From the NCBI GenBank assembly GCA_035252155.1, contig DATFDL010000773.1:1-11822 (forward strand): a stretch of DNA of 11,822 nt, in the 5' to 3' direction. The notes under the pieces were generated by a model. The model made no database searches, was not told the DNA's origin, and worked only from the letters and a program-made list of their open reading frames with translations. Shown one piece after another: positions 5,684 to 11,822 of this stretch (its first letter is position 1; every line of letters begins with the position of its first letter). The position numbers were made by a program, and so were the translations under genes. The DNA is from JAICLL01 sp035252155. GTDB taxonomy: Bacteria; Planctomycetota; Planctomycetia; Pirellulales; JAICIG01.

Positions 5684-5697
5684 CCGGCACGTGCCGG
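5684..5697. promoter_or_regulatory. 14-bp perfect palindrome upstream of the sigma factor
   Basis: CCGGCACGTGCCGG is a perfect palindrome 44 bases before the sigma factor start codon. TTGAAA (5673-5678) and TATCCT (5699-5704) flank it like promoter elements, but the 20-nt spacer is long. It could be an operator for the sigma/anti-sigma operon or simply part of the neighbouring repeat. Confidence 0.3.
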
Positions 5698-5741
5698 GTA
5701 TCCTATGTTGGTGACGCGCTGAGGCAGCCGAGGGTAAACCC

Positions 5742-6308
5742 TTGCCCGATGATGTTCCTGAGCTCGTGCGGCGCTGTCTGTCGGGCGACGAAGCGGCCAT
5801 GGCCGAGCTGATCGACCGTTTCCGCGGACAGGTGTTCGGCCTCTGCTACCGGATGCTCGGCCACCGCCAGGATGCGGAAGACATGACGCAAGAGGCGTTC
5901 GTGCGGGCCTTGCGCAGCCTGAATCGCTGGGACAGCCGGCGCGAGTTTCGTCCGTGGCTGCTGGCGATCGCGGGCAACCGCTGCCGCACGTTGCTGGCGT
6001 CGCGGCGAAAAGTGCCCCGGCCTACCGGCGAGGTGGACTACCTGCCCGACGCGCGTCCCGACCGGCAGCAGCAGTTGAACCTGGCCGAAGAGGTGCGGCT
6101 GGCGTTGAGTTATTTGCGTGAGGAGTATCGACAGGCTTTGGTCTTGTTCCACGAGCAGCAGTTGGGTTATGCCGAGATTGCTGAAGTGCTCGACTGCCCG
6201 GTGGGAACGGTAAAGACATGGGTACACCGCGCGCGGCGCGAATTGGCCGATCACTTGCGGCGGCGCGGCGTGCTTGAGGAGACTGATCATGCAGTGCGAA
6301 GAATTTGA
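5742..6308 (+). CDS. ECF-type RNA polymerase sigma factor
   Basis: A 188-residue sigma70-family protein that would direct RNA polymerase to a small regulon. Region 2 spans about residues 10-90 and includes DAEDMTQEAFVRAL (44-57) and FRPWLLAIAGNR (69-80), the usual core-binding and -10 recognition part. Region 4 spans about 118-172 with the helix-turn-helix YAEIAEVLDCPVGTVKTW (143-160) for the -35. Region 3 is absent, as expected for ECF factors. The start is probably TTG at 5742: GAGGG at 5730-5734 lies 7 bases upstream, and no in-frame ATG fits the family better. The last 20 bases overlap the anti-sigma gene, so the pair is translationally coupled. It probably controls its own operon, but the sequence does not prove this. 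The exact ECF subgroup is not clear. Confidence 0.93.
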   Translation: MPDDVPELVRRCLSGDEAAMAELIDRFRGQVFGLCYRMLGHRQDAEDMTQEAFVRALRSLNRWDSRREFRPWLLAIAGNRCRTLLASRRKVPRPTGEVDYLPDARPDRQQQLNLAEEVRLALSYLREEYRQALVLFHEQQLGYAEIAEVLDCPVGTVKTWVHRARRELADHLRRRGVLEETDHAVRRI

Positions 6309-6936
6309 AGTGCAACTGAACGAGGCGCTCGACCGCCGCTCGCCGTTGACCGCGGTCGAGGCGCTCGCTCATCAGCGGGCCTGCCCGGACTGCCGCCAGC
6401 GGGCGTCGGCCTATGGGCTGATCGCCCGCGAACTGGCGCAAGCTTCGCTGCCGGCGGCTCCGCAAGATCTGACCGAGTGCGTGCTCGCCGAGGTGCGGCG
6501 TCCTGCGACGTTGCGCTTCAGTCCAAGACGCCGCGCGGCCTTGGTGTTGGCCGCGGCGGCGACGCTGCTGGTGGCGGTGGTTGGCGTGCGGCTCATGGGC
6601 CGCGGCGACATCGGCCCCGCCGCCGCGCAACAGGTGGCGGGCAAGAGCGAAAAGCCTGTTGCGAAGCGGCGACGGGCCCCGTCGCCCCAACAAGGCGTGA
6701 ACGCACCATCGGATCGCGTGGCGGTGGCCCCCAAACAATCGGAGCCAAAGCCGGCCAGCGAGATCGTGCCGTCGATTTCCGACACCGCCGCCTTGCCCGC
6801 CGCCGAATGGGCGCAGCAGGTGGCCGACGGTTTACAGCCCGTCACACGACCGACCTTGGGCGCGGCCACCGGTTTTTTGCAGGTCTGGGGCCTCGGCCAA
6901 AAGCGCCCGCCTGCGGCGCAGGGACCACGGTCCTAG
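6289..6936 (+). CDS. Membrane anti-sigma factor with zinc-binding-type motif
   Basis: A 215-residue protein that should hold the adjacent ECF sigma factor at the membrane until a signal frees it. The N-terminus MQCEEFEVQLNEALD leads to HQRACPDC, an H-x3-C-x2-C motif (H28, C32, C35) typical of zinc-binding anti-sigma domains. A hydrophobic segment at about 83-101 (AALVLAAAATLLVAVVGV) is preceded by RRR, which puts the N-terminus in the cytoplasm. Residues 105-215 form a Pro/Ala/Lys-rich extracytoplasmic part with no recognised sensor domain. The ATG at 6289 is preferred over an upstream TTG at 6274 because GAGGAG (6276-6281) lies 7 bases before it. It overlaps the sigma gene by 20 bases. A large exported protein follows 20 bases after its stop codon and may be part of the sensing system. 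Confidence 0.9.
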   Translation: MQCEEFEVQLNEALDRRSPLTAVEALAHQRACPDCRQRASAYGLIARELAQASLPAAPQDLTECVLAEVRRPATLRFSPRRRAALVLAAAATLLVAVVGVRLMGRGDIGPAAAQQVAGKSEKPVAKRRRAPSPQQGVNAPSDRVAVAPKQSEPKPASEIVPSISDTAALPAAEWAQQVADGLQPVTRPTLGAATGFLQVWGLGQKRPPAAQGPRS

Positions 6937-6956
6937 GGCGTCGGTTGTAAGGAATC

Positions 6957-8999
6957 ATGTCGATGGGTTTTGACGAACAAGATTGGCAAAACACGAACGG
7001 GTCTGTAGGGAACGCCCTCCGTGGCGTTCCGCGAACTGCGAGTCGACATCATCCCGCCCCTCGACGGAACGCCACGGAGGGCGTTCCCTACAGCTTCTCG
7101 CGCGTTGCACGGCAAACATGCCAGTTGCCGCCGACTGCTCTTGCGTATGTCTTGTTGGCCGTCGCGTTGTTGGCCGGCGTCTCGACCACGGGGCTGGCAG
7201 TCGAAACGGCGCAGCCCGCCGCGCCCAGCGTCGAGCTGTCACGTTACGTCTCGCCCGACGTGGGCCTGTGCCTCGAATTCCGGCAGCTTGAAACGCACAC
7301 TCGCCGTTTCGTCGAGGGCGAGCTTTATCGGCGATTGCAGAACTTCCCGCCCTTTGCGGCGATCTTGGAACAACAGCGTCCGCACTGGGCCGCCATCGCC
7401 GGCGAGGTCGAGCGGCGCACGGGCGCGACGGTCGAGCAACTCTATACCGGGCTGTTGGGTCGCCAAGTGTTGTTCGCCGTCTGGCCGCCGGCCGAGGGTC
7501 GCTCGCCCAAAGGCGACGCCCTGCTGTTGATCGAAGCCGCCGATCGCGATCTGCTTAATGAATCGTTGCGTCGTTTGGTCGAAGCCCGCCGTTCGGCGGG
7601 CCGCTGGCACGGGCGGCGAACGATCGAAGCCGTGGGCCAGACCTTTGCCATCGAAGTGATCGCCCGCGACGACGAGCCGACCGATATCTATCTGGCCGTC
7701 GACGGCGCACTGGGGATCATGGCGACGAGCGAAGCGGTGGTGCGCGGAGTCATCGAGCGCCGCGGGGCGTCGGCCACCGATGCGGACTCGCTGGCGTCGC
7801 TCGCTGCCTACCAAGCCGCCGTAGGCCGGCTCTCTACCGACTGCGTGGCGCGGGTCTTCATCAGCCCGCGCGCCTGGGACGCCGCGCTGTTGGCCGATCT
7901 GGCGCGCAAACCGCCAGGCAGTGAAGAGGCGCACTCGCAGCAGATTGTCGTCGACGCCTGGCGGGCCACCGAGTATGTGGTGGGTGGAATCGAGCTGACC
8001 CCGCGACTGGCCTGCGAGCTTGCCTGGCAATGGCAGGCCGACGCCCTGCCGCCGCCGCTGCGCGAAATCGCCGGCGGGCTGGCCGGCCGTGCGCAGTTGC
8101 TCGATCGCATCCCGGCCGATGCTTGGCTCGCCGTCGCCGGGCGAATCGACCTTGCCCGTATCGTGCGACACATGATCGCGCAAGAATGGCGCGCCAACAA
8201 GCGGTCCGAAAACATCAAGCCCGAAACGATTCTTGCCTGGTCCTTGTCCGCCGGGCTGGGACCCAATTTTACAGCCTATTGCCGCTCGCCCTCAAACCAT
8301 CTGGCCGGGCCCGGCCCGGTAGCCCCGGCCCCTGTGGCCGGCCAGCCCGTTGCCGACGCTCCTCAGCCGTCGGTTGGTGACGCCGGCATCGAAGCCGTGG
8401 TGGCTGTGCAAACCAGGCCGTTGGAGCCTGTTGATTCGTCGCCGTCCTTTGCCGAAACTGCCGCACCGCTCGTGCACGCGCTGCTCGCGGCCGCAGTCGA
8501 AGCCGCCAATGCGAAAAACCCCTCGGAGCTCGCGACAATCGAAACCACCACCCATGAAAGCCTCTCGGTGACGGCGGTCTCGGGTCTCAAGGCCGGCGGT
8601 CGGCCGCTGGCATTTGCTTACGCCGTGGCGGAAGGTGTCTTCTGGCTCGGAACCTCAGCCGACGCCGTGCGTCATTCCGCCGGCGCGGCACCGGACGAAT
8701 CGCTCTTGGCCCGTGCCGAGATTCGCCGGCAGCTTGGCTCGCTCATCAACGAGCCCAGCGACATGTTTTATATCGATCTCTCGCGCCTGCGCAGCCTGCT
8801 GGCCGCCGGTCCCGAGGCGGTAGGTTTCTTGTGGGAGGGCAAATCGCTCGACCCCGCTGCGCGTCGGCAGCAGTACGAAACTCTGGTCGCACTTTCTCAA
8901 CTTGCCGACCGTCTGTTGGCCAGCGTACAAATCGATACCGCCGGCGTTTCGGTCGTAGTTAGCTTGGGAGCGGGGCTTCCGACACACGAAGTTCGATAG
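6957..8999 (+). CDS. Large exported or membrane-anchored protein of unknown function
   Basis: A 680-residue protein of no family I can name firmly. It somewhat resembles DUF3352-like secreted proteins, from memory only. A hydrophobic segment at about 61-82 (ALAYVLLAVALLAGVSTTGL) with basic residues before it suggests a signal peptide or anchor. The rest should then lie outside the cytoplasm. A Pro/Ala/Gly-rich linker near residues 449-475 divides two parts that may be related: SPDVGLCLEFRQLE (99-112) and EPSDMFYIDLSRLR near the C-terminus both look like the start of an alpha/beta unit. The start at 6957 has AAGGA (6949-6953) only 3 bases before it. Residues 16-46 are encoded by a perfect 29-bp inverted repeat, so the N-terminal extension may be artefactual, with the true start further in (for example TTG at 7125). 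It is 20 bases after the anti-sigma gene and is probably the third gene of that operon, perhaps its regulated output or sensor. Confidence 0.8.
   Translation: MSMGFDEQDWQNTNGSVGNALRGVPRTASRHHPAPRRNATEGVPYSFSRVARQTCQLPPTALAYVLLAVALLAGVSTTGLAVETAQPAAPSVELSRYVSPDVGLCLEFRQLETHTRRFVEGELYRRLQNFPPFAAILEQQRPHWAAIAGEVERRTGATVEQLYTGLLGRQVLFAVWPPAEGRSPKGDALLLIEAADRDLLNESLRRLVEARRSAGRWHGRRTIEAVGQTFAIEVIARDDEPTDIYLAVDGALGIMATSEAVVRGVIERRGASATDADSLASLAAYQAAVGRLSTDCVARVFISPRAWDAALLADLARKPPGSEEAHSQQIVVDAWRATEYVVGGIELTPRLACELAWQWQADALPPPLREIAGGLAGRAQLLDRIPADAWLAVAGRIDLARIVRHMIAQEWRANKRSENIKPETILAWSLSAGLGPNFTAYCRSPSNHLAGPGPVAPAPVAGQPVADAPQPSVGDAGIEAVVAVQTRPLEPVDSSPSFAETAAPLVHALLAAAVEAANAKNPSELATIETTTHESLSVTAVSGLKAGGRPLAFAYAVAEGVFWLGTSADAVRHSAGAAPDESLLARAEIRRQLGSLINEPSDMFYIDLSRLRSLLAAGPEAVGFLWEGKSLDPAARRQQYETLVALSQLADRLLASVQIDTAGVSVVVSLGAGLPTHEVR
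7003..7093. repeat. 29-bp perfect inverted repeat inside the 5' coding region
   Basis: Arms 7003-7031 and 7065-7093 are exact reverse complements over 29 nt. Their core is GGGAACGCCCTCCGTGGCG. They enclose a 33-nt loop. The 91-bp block begins 46 bases after the ATG at 6957 and is translated as residues 16-46 if that start is used. No target duplication is obvious. It resembles the other short palindromic repeats in this window in type, but not in sequence. Confidence 0.9.
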
Positions 9000-9014
9000 A
9001 ATTGCTTTGCGCCA

Positions 9015-9689
9015 ATGCCTGCTTCGGATCGTATATTCATCTCGGGGCGAAATGTCTTCGCGACGCCTGCTCGAATGTGTGCCGGCCATCCACAGCATCC
9101 TGGTTCGATCGCGCAAGCCGCGCGATTGCTGGGCCGCAACCCGTTTTTTGTGGATGAAAACGGGTACGAACGTGAGATCATTGGCGCCGCGATTAGCCCG
9201 AATAATGGCGCGATCGCATACGTCGAAACGCGCGCGAAAGACGTGGGTGTCAACCAATACCGCGAACGGCTACTCGACGTTTCAATCAAGGTACATATTG
9301 ATGACAGAACCGGTAACCATCTTGCGGCGGATATCGAATCGTACAATCCATTCTTCGGATGTGACGTCCGTTTTTTTGAATGGATGGGGCACTCGGTTCT
9401 GCTGATTTATCAAGAGAAGCACTGGACATTCGCCTGTCGATTTGGCGATGTTTGGCCACCGCAATTCGTCAAGATCGAAAATCGTTGGATGATCGCTAAC
9501 GGCGTTCTGTTCTACGTCGAACCCAACGCCACATTGGTGAAGCGACGCACGGTACCCGATTTGGCGGACTTGCCCGCGATCACCTTGGGCGACGCGGAAG
9601 CGAACGGAACGCTGCCCCCAGTACTTGGCTATGCGGCTCTCGAGGCGGAAATTGCCAGGCACCGTAGCACACTGTTACATGCCCAATGA
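9015..9689 (+). CDS. Unrecognised protein, 224 aa, lower GC
   Basis: I do not recognise this protein. It begins 15 bases after the large exported gene. No ribosome binding site is visible before the ATG at 9015 or the in-frame ATG at 9075, so the start is uncertain. The first 40 residues look unconserved. From NPFFVDENGYEREIIGAAIS (residues 42-61) onward it reads like a folded soluble protein, with aromatic-rich stretches such as FFEWMGHSVLLIYQEKHW (121-138) and RFGDVWPP (142-149). There is no signal peptide or membrane segment. Base use differs from its neighbours: sampled 60-base blocks at 9301 and 9421 are about 47-50% GC, against 80% for the block at 8041. That could mean transfer or weaker selection. 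A degraded or recently gained gene is possible. Confidence 0.6.
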   Translation: MPASDRIFISGRNVFATPARMCAGHPQHPGSIAQAARLLGRNPFFVDENGYEREIIGAAISPNNGAIAYVETRAKDVGVNQYRERLLDVSIKVHIDDRTGNHLAADIESYNPFFGCDVRFFEWMGHSVLLIYQEKHWTFACRFGDVWPPQFVKIENRWMIANGVLFYVEPNATLVKRRTVPDLADLPAITLGDAEANGTLPPVLGYAALEAEIARHRSTLLHAQ

Positions 9690-9776
9690 ACCGGCTTCCA
9701 CATCGGTCTACGCCAGCGGTTCAAACGATGAAGAGCGGCTGTCCCTTGATTCCACAAAAGCCCGCGTTGACAATCT

Positions 9777-10013
9777 ATGACGTTTACCAAGGAAGAACTC
9801 GAAGCGATCGAGCAGGCTGGCTCGGTTGCGGTGACCGTCGACGGCATCGATTGCGTCGTGCTGCGAGCCGAGGTCTACGACCGAGTTCGGGCAGTGCTTA
9901 CGAACAGTCTCGATCACGACGAGCTCCGCGCGATGTTGGCTCGCTCCGCCGAGAATAGTGAATGGCTGGATCCGTCGATGGATATCTACGACGAGTACGA
10001 TAAGCACCGATGA
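9777..10013 (+). CDS. Small antitoxin-like protein, 78 aa
   Basis: A short acidic soluble protein. The pattern VTVDGIDCVVLRAEVYDRVR (residues 19-38) followed by an acidic C-terminus with DPSMDIYDEYDKHR (65-78) resembles small proteins common in planctomycetes that sit next to PemK/MazF-like toxins and act like antitoxins. This is recalled, not searched. The first part, MTFTKEELEAIEQAG, may form a helix and the second a short beta hairpin plus helix. No toxin gene is next to it. Instead its stop codon (TGA at 10011-10013) overlaps the ATG of the WD40 gene in an ATGA arrangement, which implies translational coupling. Its role here is therefore uncertain: an orphan antitoxin, or an unrelated regulator of the WD40 gene. 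Confidence 0.72.
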   Translation: MTFTKEELEAIEQAGSVAVTVDGIDCVVLRAEVYDRVRAVLTNSLDHDELRAMLARSAENSEWLDPSMDIYDEYDKHR

Positions 10014-11822
10014 AACGACTTCGCATGATTCTTTGGCAAGCGGCGGTGCTGTTGGTGGTTTGCAAAACGGCCTGGGCGGATGAGCCGGTTTCAACCGCTT
10101 CGGACCGGCCCCTTCTCGACGCCTATGGAGACCCCTTACCGCCGGACGCGCTCTTGCGCTTAGGCACGACGCGGTTTCACCATCAGTCGTGGATTCGCGA
10201 CGCCGCGATTTCGCCGGACGGGCGAATGCTCGCTTCTGCAGCCGTGAATCAGGATGTCGGCATCGCCTTGTGGGAAATCCCTGCGGGCCTCCTGCTGGAC
10301 CGTCTGCTGCCCGCCGGAGACCGTCCGCCTTGGACCAACTGCTTGGCATTTTCGCCCGACGGCAAAAAATTGCTCACGGGCGACTTCGGCGGAAAGGTGC
10401 GCCTCTGGAGTCTCGTGACGGGCGACGAACTTTATTCCATTGAGGCTCACCCGGGCGAGATGGGAGTGACGGCCGTAGCTTTCTCGCGCGATGGCCAATG
10501 GATCGCCAGTGGCGGCGCCGACTGCGTGGTCCATGTCTGGAGCGCGGACAGCGGCGAAAAACTGTTGTCGTTCGACACACTTGGGCAGCCGCAAGAAGCT
10601 CGTCCGGCAGGTTTGGGCGGAGCGGGTTTGGTCGATGCAGGCCCCGCGATTGCCGGTTTGACTTTCTCTCCCGACCGTCGCTTGCTCGCGGCCGGCATTT
10701 CAGGGCGCCGCGCGGGATCGAAAGCCGGTAAAATTCATATTTGGCACCTCGATACCACGGAGCTCGTGAGCTCGATCGACGACCGTCCGGGCGAATTGGA
10801 ATCGCTCTTCTTTACGCCGGATGGAAAGGAAGTTATTTCCGGCGGGAGCGTCACGATACCGCGCGAAGATTTTGGCAGGCCCTATCCTGCGTTGAATGTG
10901 AGCGTGGTTCAGGTGCGAGTGTGGGACGTGGCCAGCGGCAAAATGGTGCGCGAGCTGGCGACGCCGCGCCCCGAAGTCGGCTCAGGCGCGTTGGCGCTGT
11001 CGGAAGAAGGTCGCACGCTGGCCGTCGGTTACGAACACAAAATCTCGATCTGGGATTTCCAGGGCGGGCGGATTCTTCGGTCGATCGACGTTCCTCCCAT
11101 GTGGCGTGGCGGTCGCGGCCTTTCGATCTCGGCCGACGGCCGCACGGTGTGCGCGCCGCGAGGCAATCATGCGATGGGAGTATGGAGCGCCAGGAGCGGC
11201 GAGTTACTGTCGCCGAAAGCGGACTCCCACACGAGCACCGTTGTCGCGGTAGGCTACGCCGCCGACGGCCGCTCAATTGTCACCGCGGGCGGCGATGCGG
11301 CGGTGCGAGCGTGGAATGCCTCCGATGGCCGCCAGCGATGGGCCAAGCGGTTTGACCGCACGCATTACCTTGACGTGATGACTGTTTCGCCCGACGGCAC
11401 CCTCGTCGCCGCCGCCGGTTCGGCGGAGCCTGCCGAAACCGGTGTTCACATCTTGCGAACGGCTACGGGCGACGAGGTTCGTTTTATCGATCTATCCGCT
11501 GAGCAGTTTCACTATCAAGTATATGCGCTCGCCATTTCTCCCGATTCGCGGCGGGTGGCCATTGTCCACACTCGGCACATGGTGGGTGACGGCGCCATCA
11601 ACTTTTACGATCTGACGACGGGCAAGCAGGTCGCGGCGGTCGCCACCGAAGCCCCGCTCCGCTACCCCGATGCGATGGTTTTCTCGCCGGACTCCGCTTC
11701 ACTCGTTACGGTCCATGACAGCGCGGTGGTCAACGTCTGGGACACCGCGACGGGCCAGCGCCGCCACCCACCATTCACCGCTCTGAAACCGACCGAGCAA
11801 GCGCCCGACGAAAAACGGCCAG
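10010..11822 (+). CDS. Exported WD40-repeat protein, 3' end outside the window
   Basis: The frame is open from the ATG at 10010 to the window edge, at least 604 residues, so the C-terminus is missing. Residues 1-23 form a signal peptide: basic MKRLR, hydrophobic AAVLLVV, and a likely cut after AWA before DEP. The rest is a row of WD40 blades. Recurring units are SPDGRMLAS, FSPDGKKLLTG followed by VRLWS, FSRDGQWIASGG followed by VHVWS, FSPDRRLLAAG followed by IHIWH, and more of the kind to VNVWD near the end. About nine or ten blades are visible, enough for one full propeller and part of a second, or an irregular one. WD40 propellers bind partner proteins. Export suggests a role in the periplasm or cell envelope. 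The upstream 78-aa gene overlaps its start. No kinase or other domain is visible in the part present. Confidence 0.9.
   Translation, partial: MKRLRMILWQAAVLLVVCKTAWADEPVSTASDRPLLDAYGDPLPPDALLRLGTTRFHHQSWIRDAAISPDGRMLASAAVNQDVGIALWEIPAGLLLDRLLPAGDRPPWTNCLAFSPDGKKLLTGDFGGKVRLWSLVTGDELYSIEAHPGEMGVTAVAFSRDGQWIASGGADCVVHVWSADSGEKLLSFDTLGQPQEARPAGLGGAGLVDAGPAIAGLTFSPDRRLLAAGISGRRAGSKAGKIHIWHLDTTELVSSIDDRPGELESLFFTPDGKEVISGGSVTIPREDFGRPYPALNVSVVQVRVWDVASGKMVRELATPRPEVGSGALALSEEGRTLAVGYEHKISIWDFQGGRILRSIDVPPMWRGGRGLSISADGRTVCAPRGNHAMGVWSARSGELLSPKADSHTSTVVAVGYAADGRSIVTAGGDAAVRAWNASDGRQRWAKRFDRTHYLDVMTVSPDGTLVAAAGSAEPAETGVHILRTATGDEVRFIDLSAEQFHYQVYALAISPDSRRVAIVHTRHMVGDGAINFYDLTTGKQVAAVATEAPLRYPDAMVFSPDSASLVTVHDSAVVNVWDTATGQRRHPPFTALKPTEQAPDEKRP

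Noticed and set aside
7239..8183. 314-codon minus-strand open frame
   Set aside because: It is antisense to the 680-aa gene. Long antisense frames are expected in GC-rich coding DNA, and it shows no domain.
9686..9958. 90-codon plus-strand open frame overlapping the 78-aa gene
   Set aside because: It is arginine-rich shadow sequence. The frame at 9777-10013 has the family-like pattern and the ATGA overlap with the next gene.
10741..11355. 204-codon plus-strand open frame
   Set aside because: It is out of frame with the WD40 gene, whose repeat motifs continue unbroken through this region.

Overview
The window looks like a piece of a planctomycete chromosome, probably close to the Pirellulales. 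This is an inference, not a search result. The signs are high GC coding DNA, long gene-free gaps filled with short palindromic repeats, small conserved proteins of the kind seen in that group, an FHA protein, an ECF sigma/anti-sigma pair, and an exported WD40 protein. All genes I accept lie on the + strand. No rRNA, tRNA, CRISPR array, transposase or origin was seen.

Left part (1-3552), cofactor biosynthesis. folK (92-1072) makes a folate precursor and carries a fused, apparently degenerate deoxynucleoside-kinase-like domain. panC (1634-2506) makes pantothenate. A LipM-like octanoyltransferase/lipoate ligase family protein (2812-3552) acts in lipoylation. A folK-pan neighbourhood is known from other bacteria, but panB and panD are absent here. 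The 561-bp folK-panC gap is a mosaic of several hairpin repeats, including four copies of a 27-nt hairpin whose stem changes are compensated. The panC-lipM gap holds a further foldback of about 190 bp.

Middle part (3553-5741), small regulatory or structural genes. A 588-bp non-coding stretch with candidate signals and small tandem duplications precedes an FHA protein (4141-4812). A 66-aa conserved-looking protein follows one base later (4814-5014). An 80-aa small protein (5174-5416) has its own good promoter candidate. Another repeat-filled gap (5417-5741) holds a nested perfect inverted repeat, a second copy of the repeat family found at 1091-1143, and a 14-bp palindrome.

Right part (5742-11822). 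An ECF sigma factor (5742-6308) overlaps a membrane anti-sigma factor with a zinc-binding-type motif (6289-6936). Twenty bases later comes a large exported or membrane-anchored protein (6957-8999). The three look like one transcription unit. The large protein has a 29-bp perfect inverted repeat inside its 5' coding region. Next are an unrecognised, lower-GC gene (9015-9689), a 78-aa antitoxin-like small protein (9777-10013), and a long exported WD40 protein (10010-11822), which overlaps the small gene by ATGA and runs off the window.

I do not see a clearly new defence or mobile system. The observations most worth following are the covarying intergenic hairpins, the degenerate FolK-kinase fusion, the repeat inside the 5' end of the large exported gene, and the small gene coupled to the WD40 gene.
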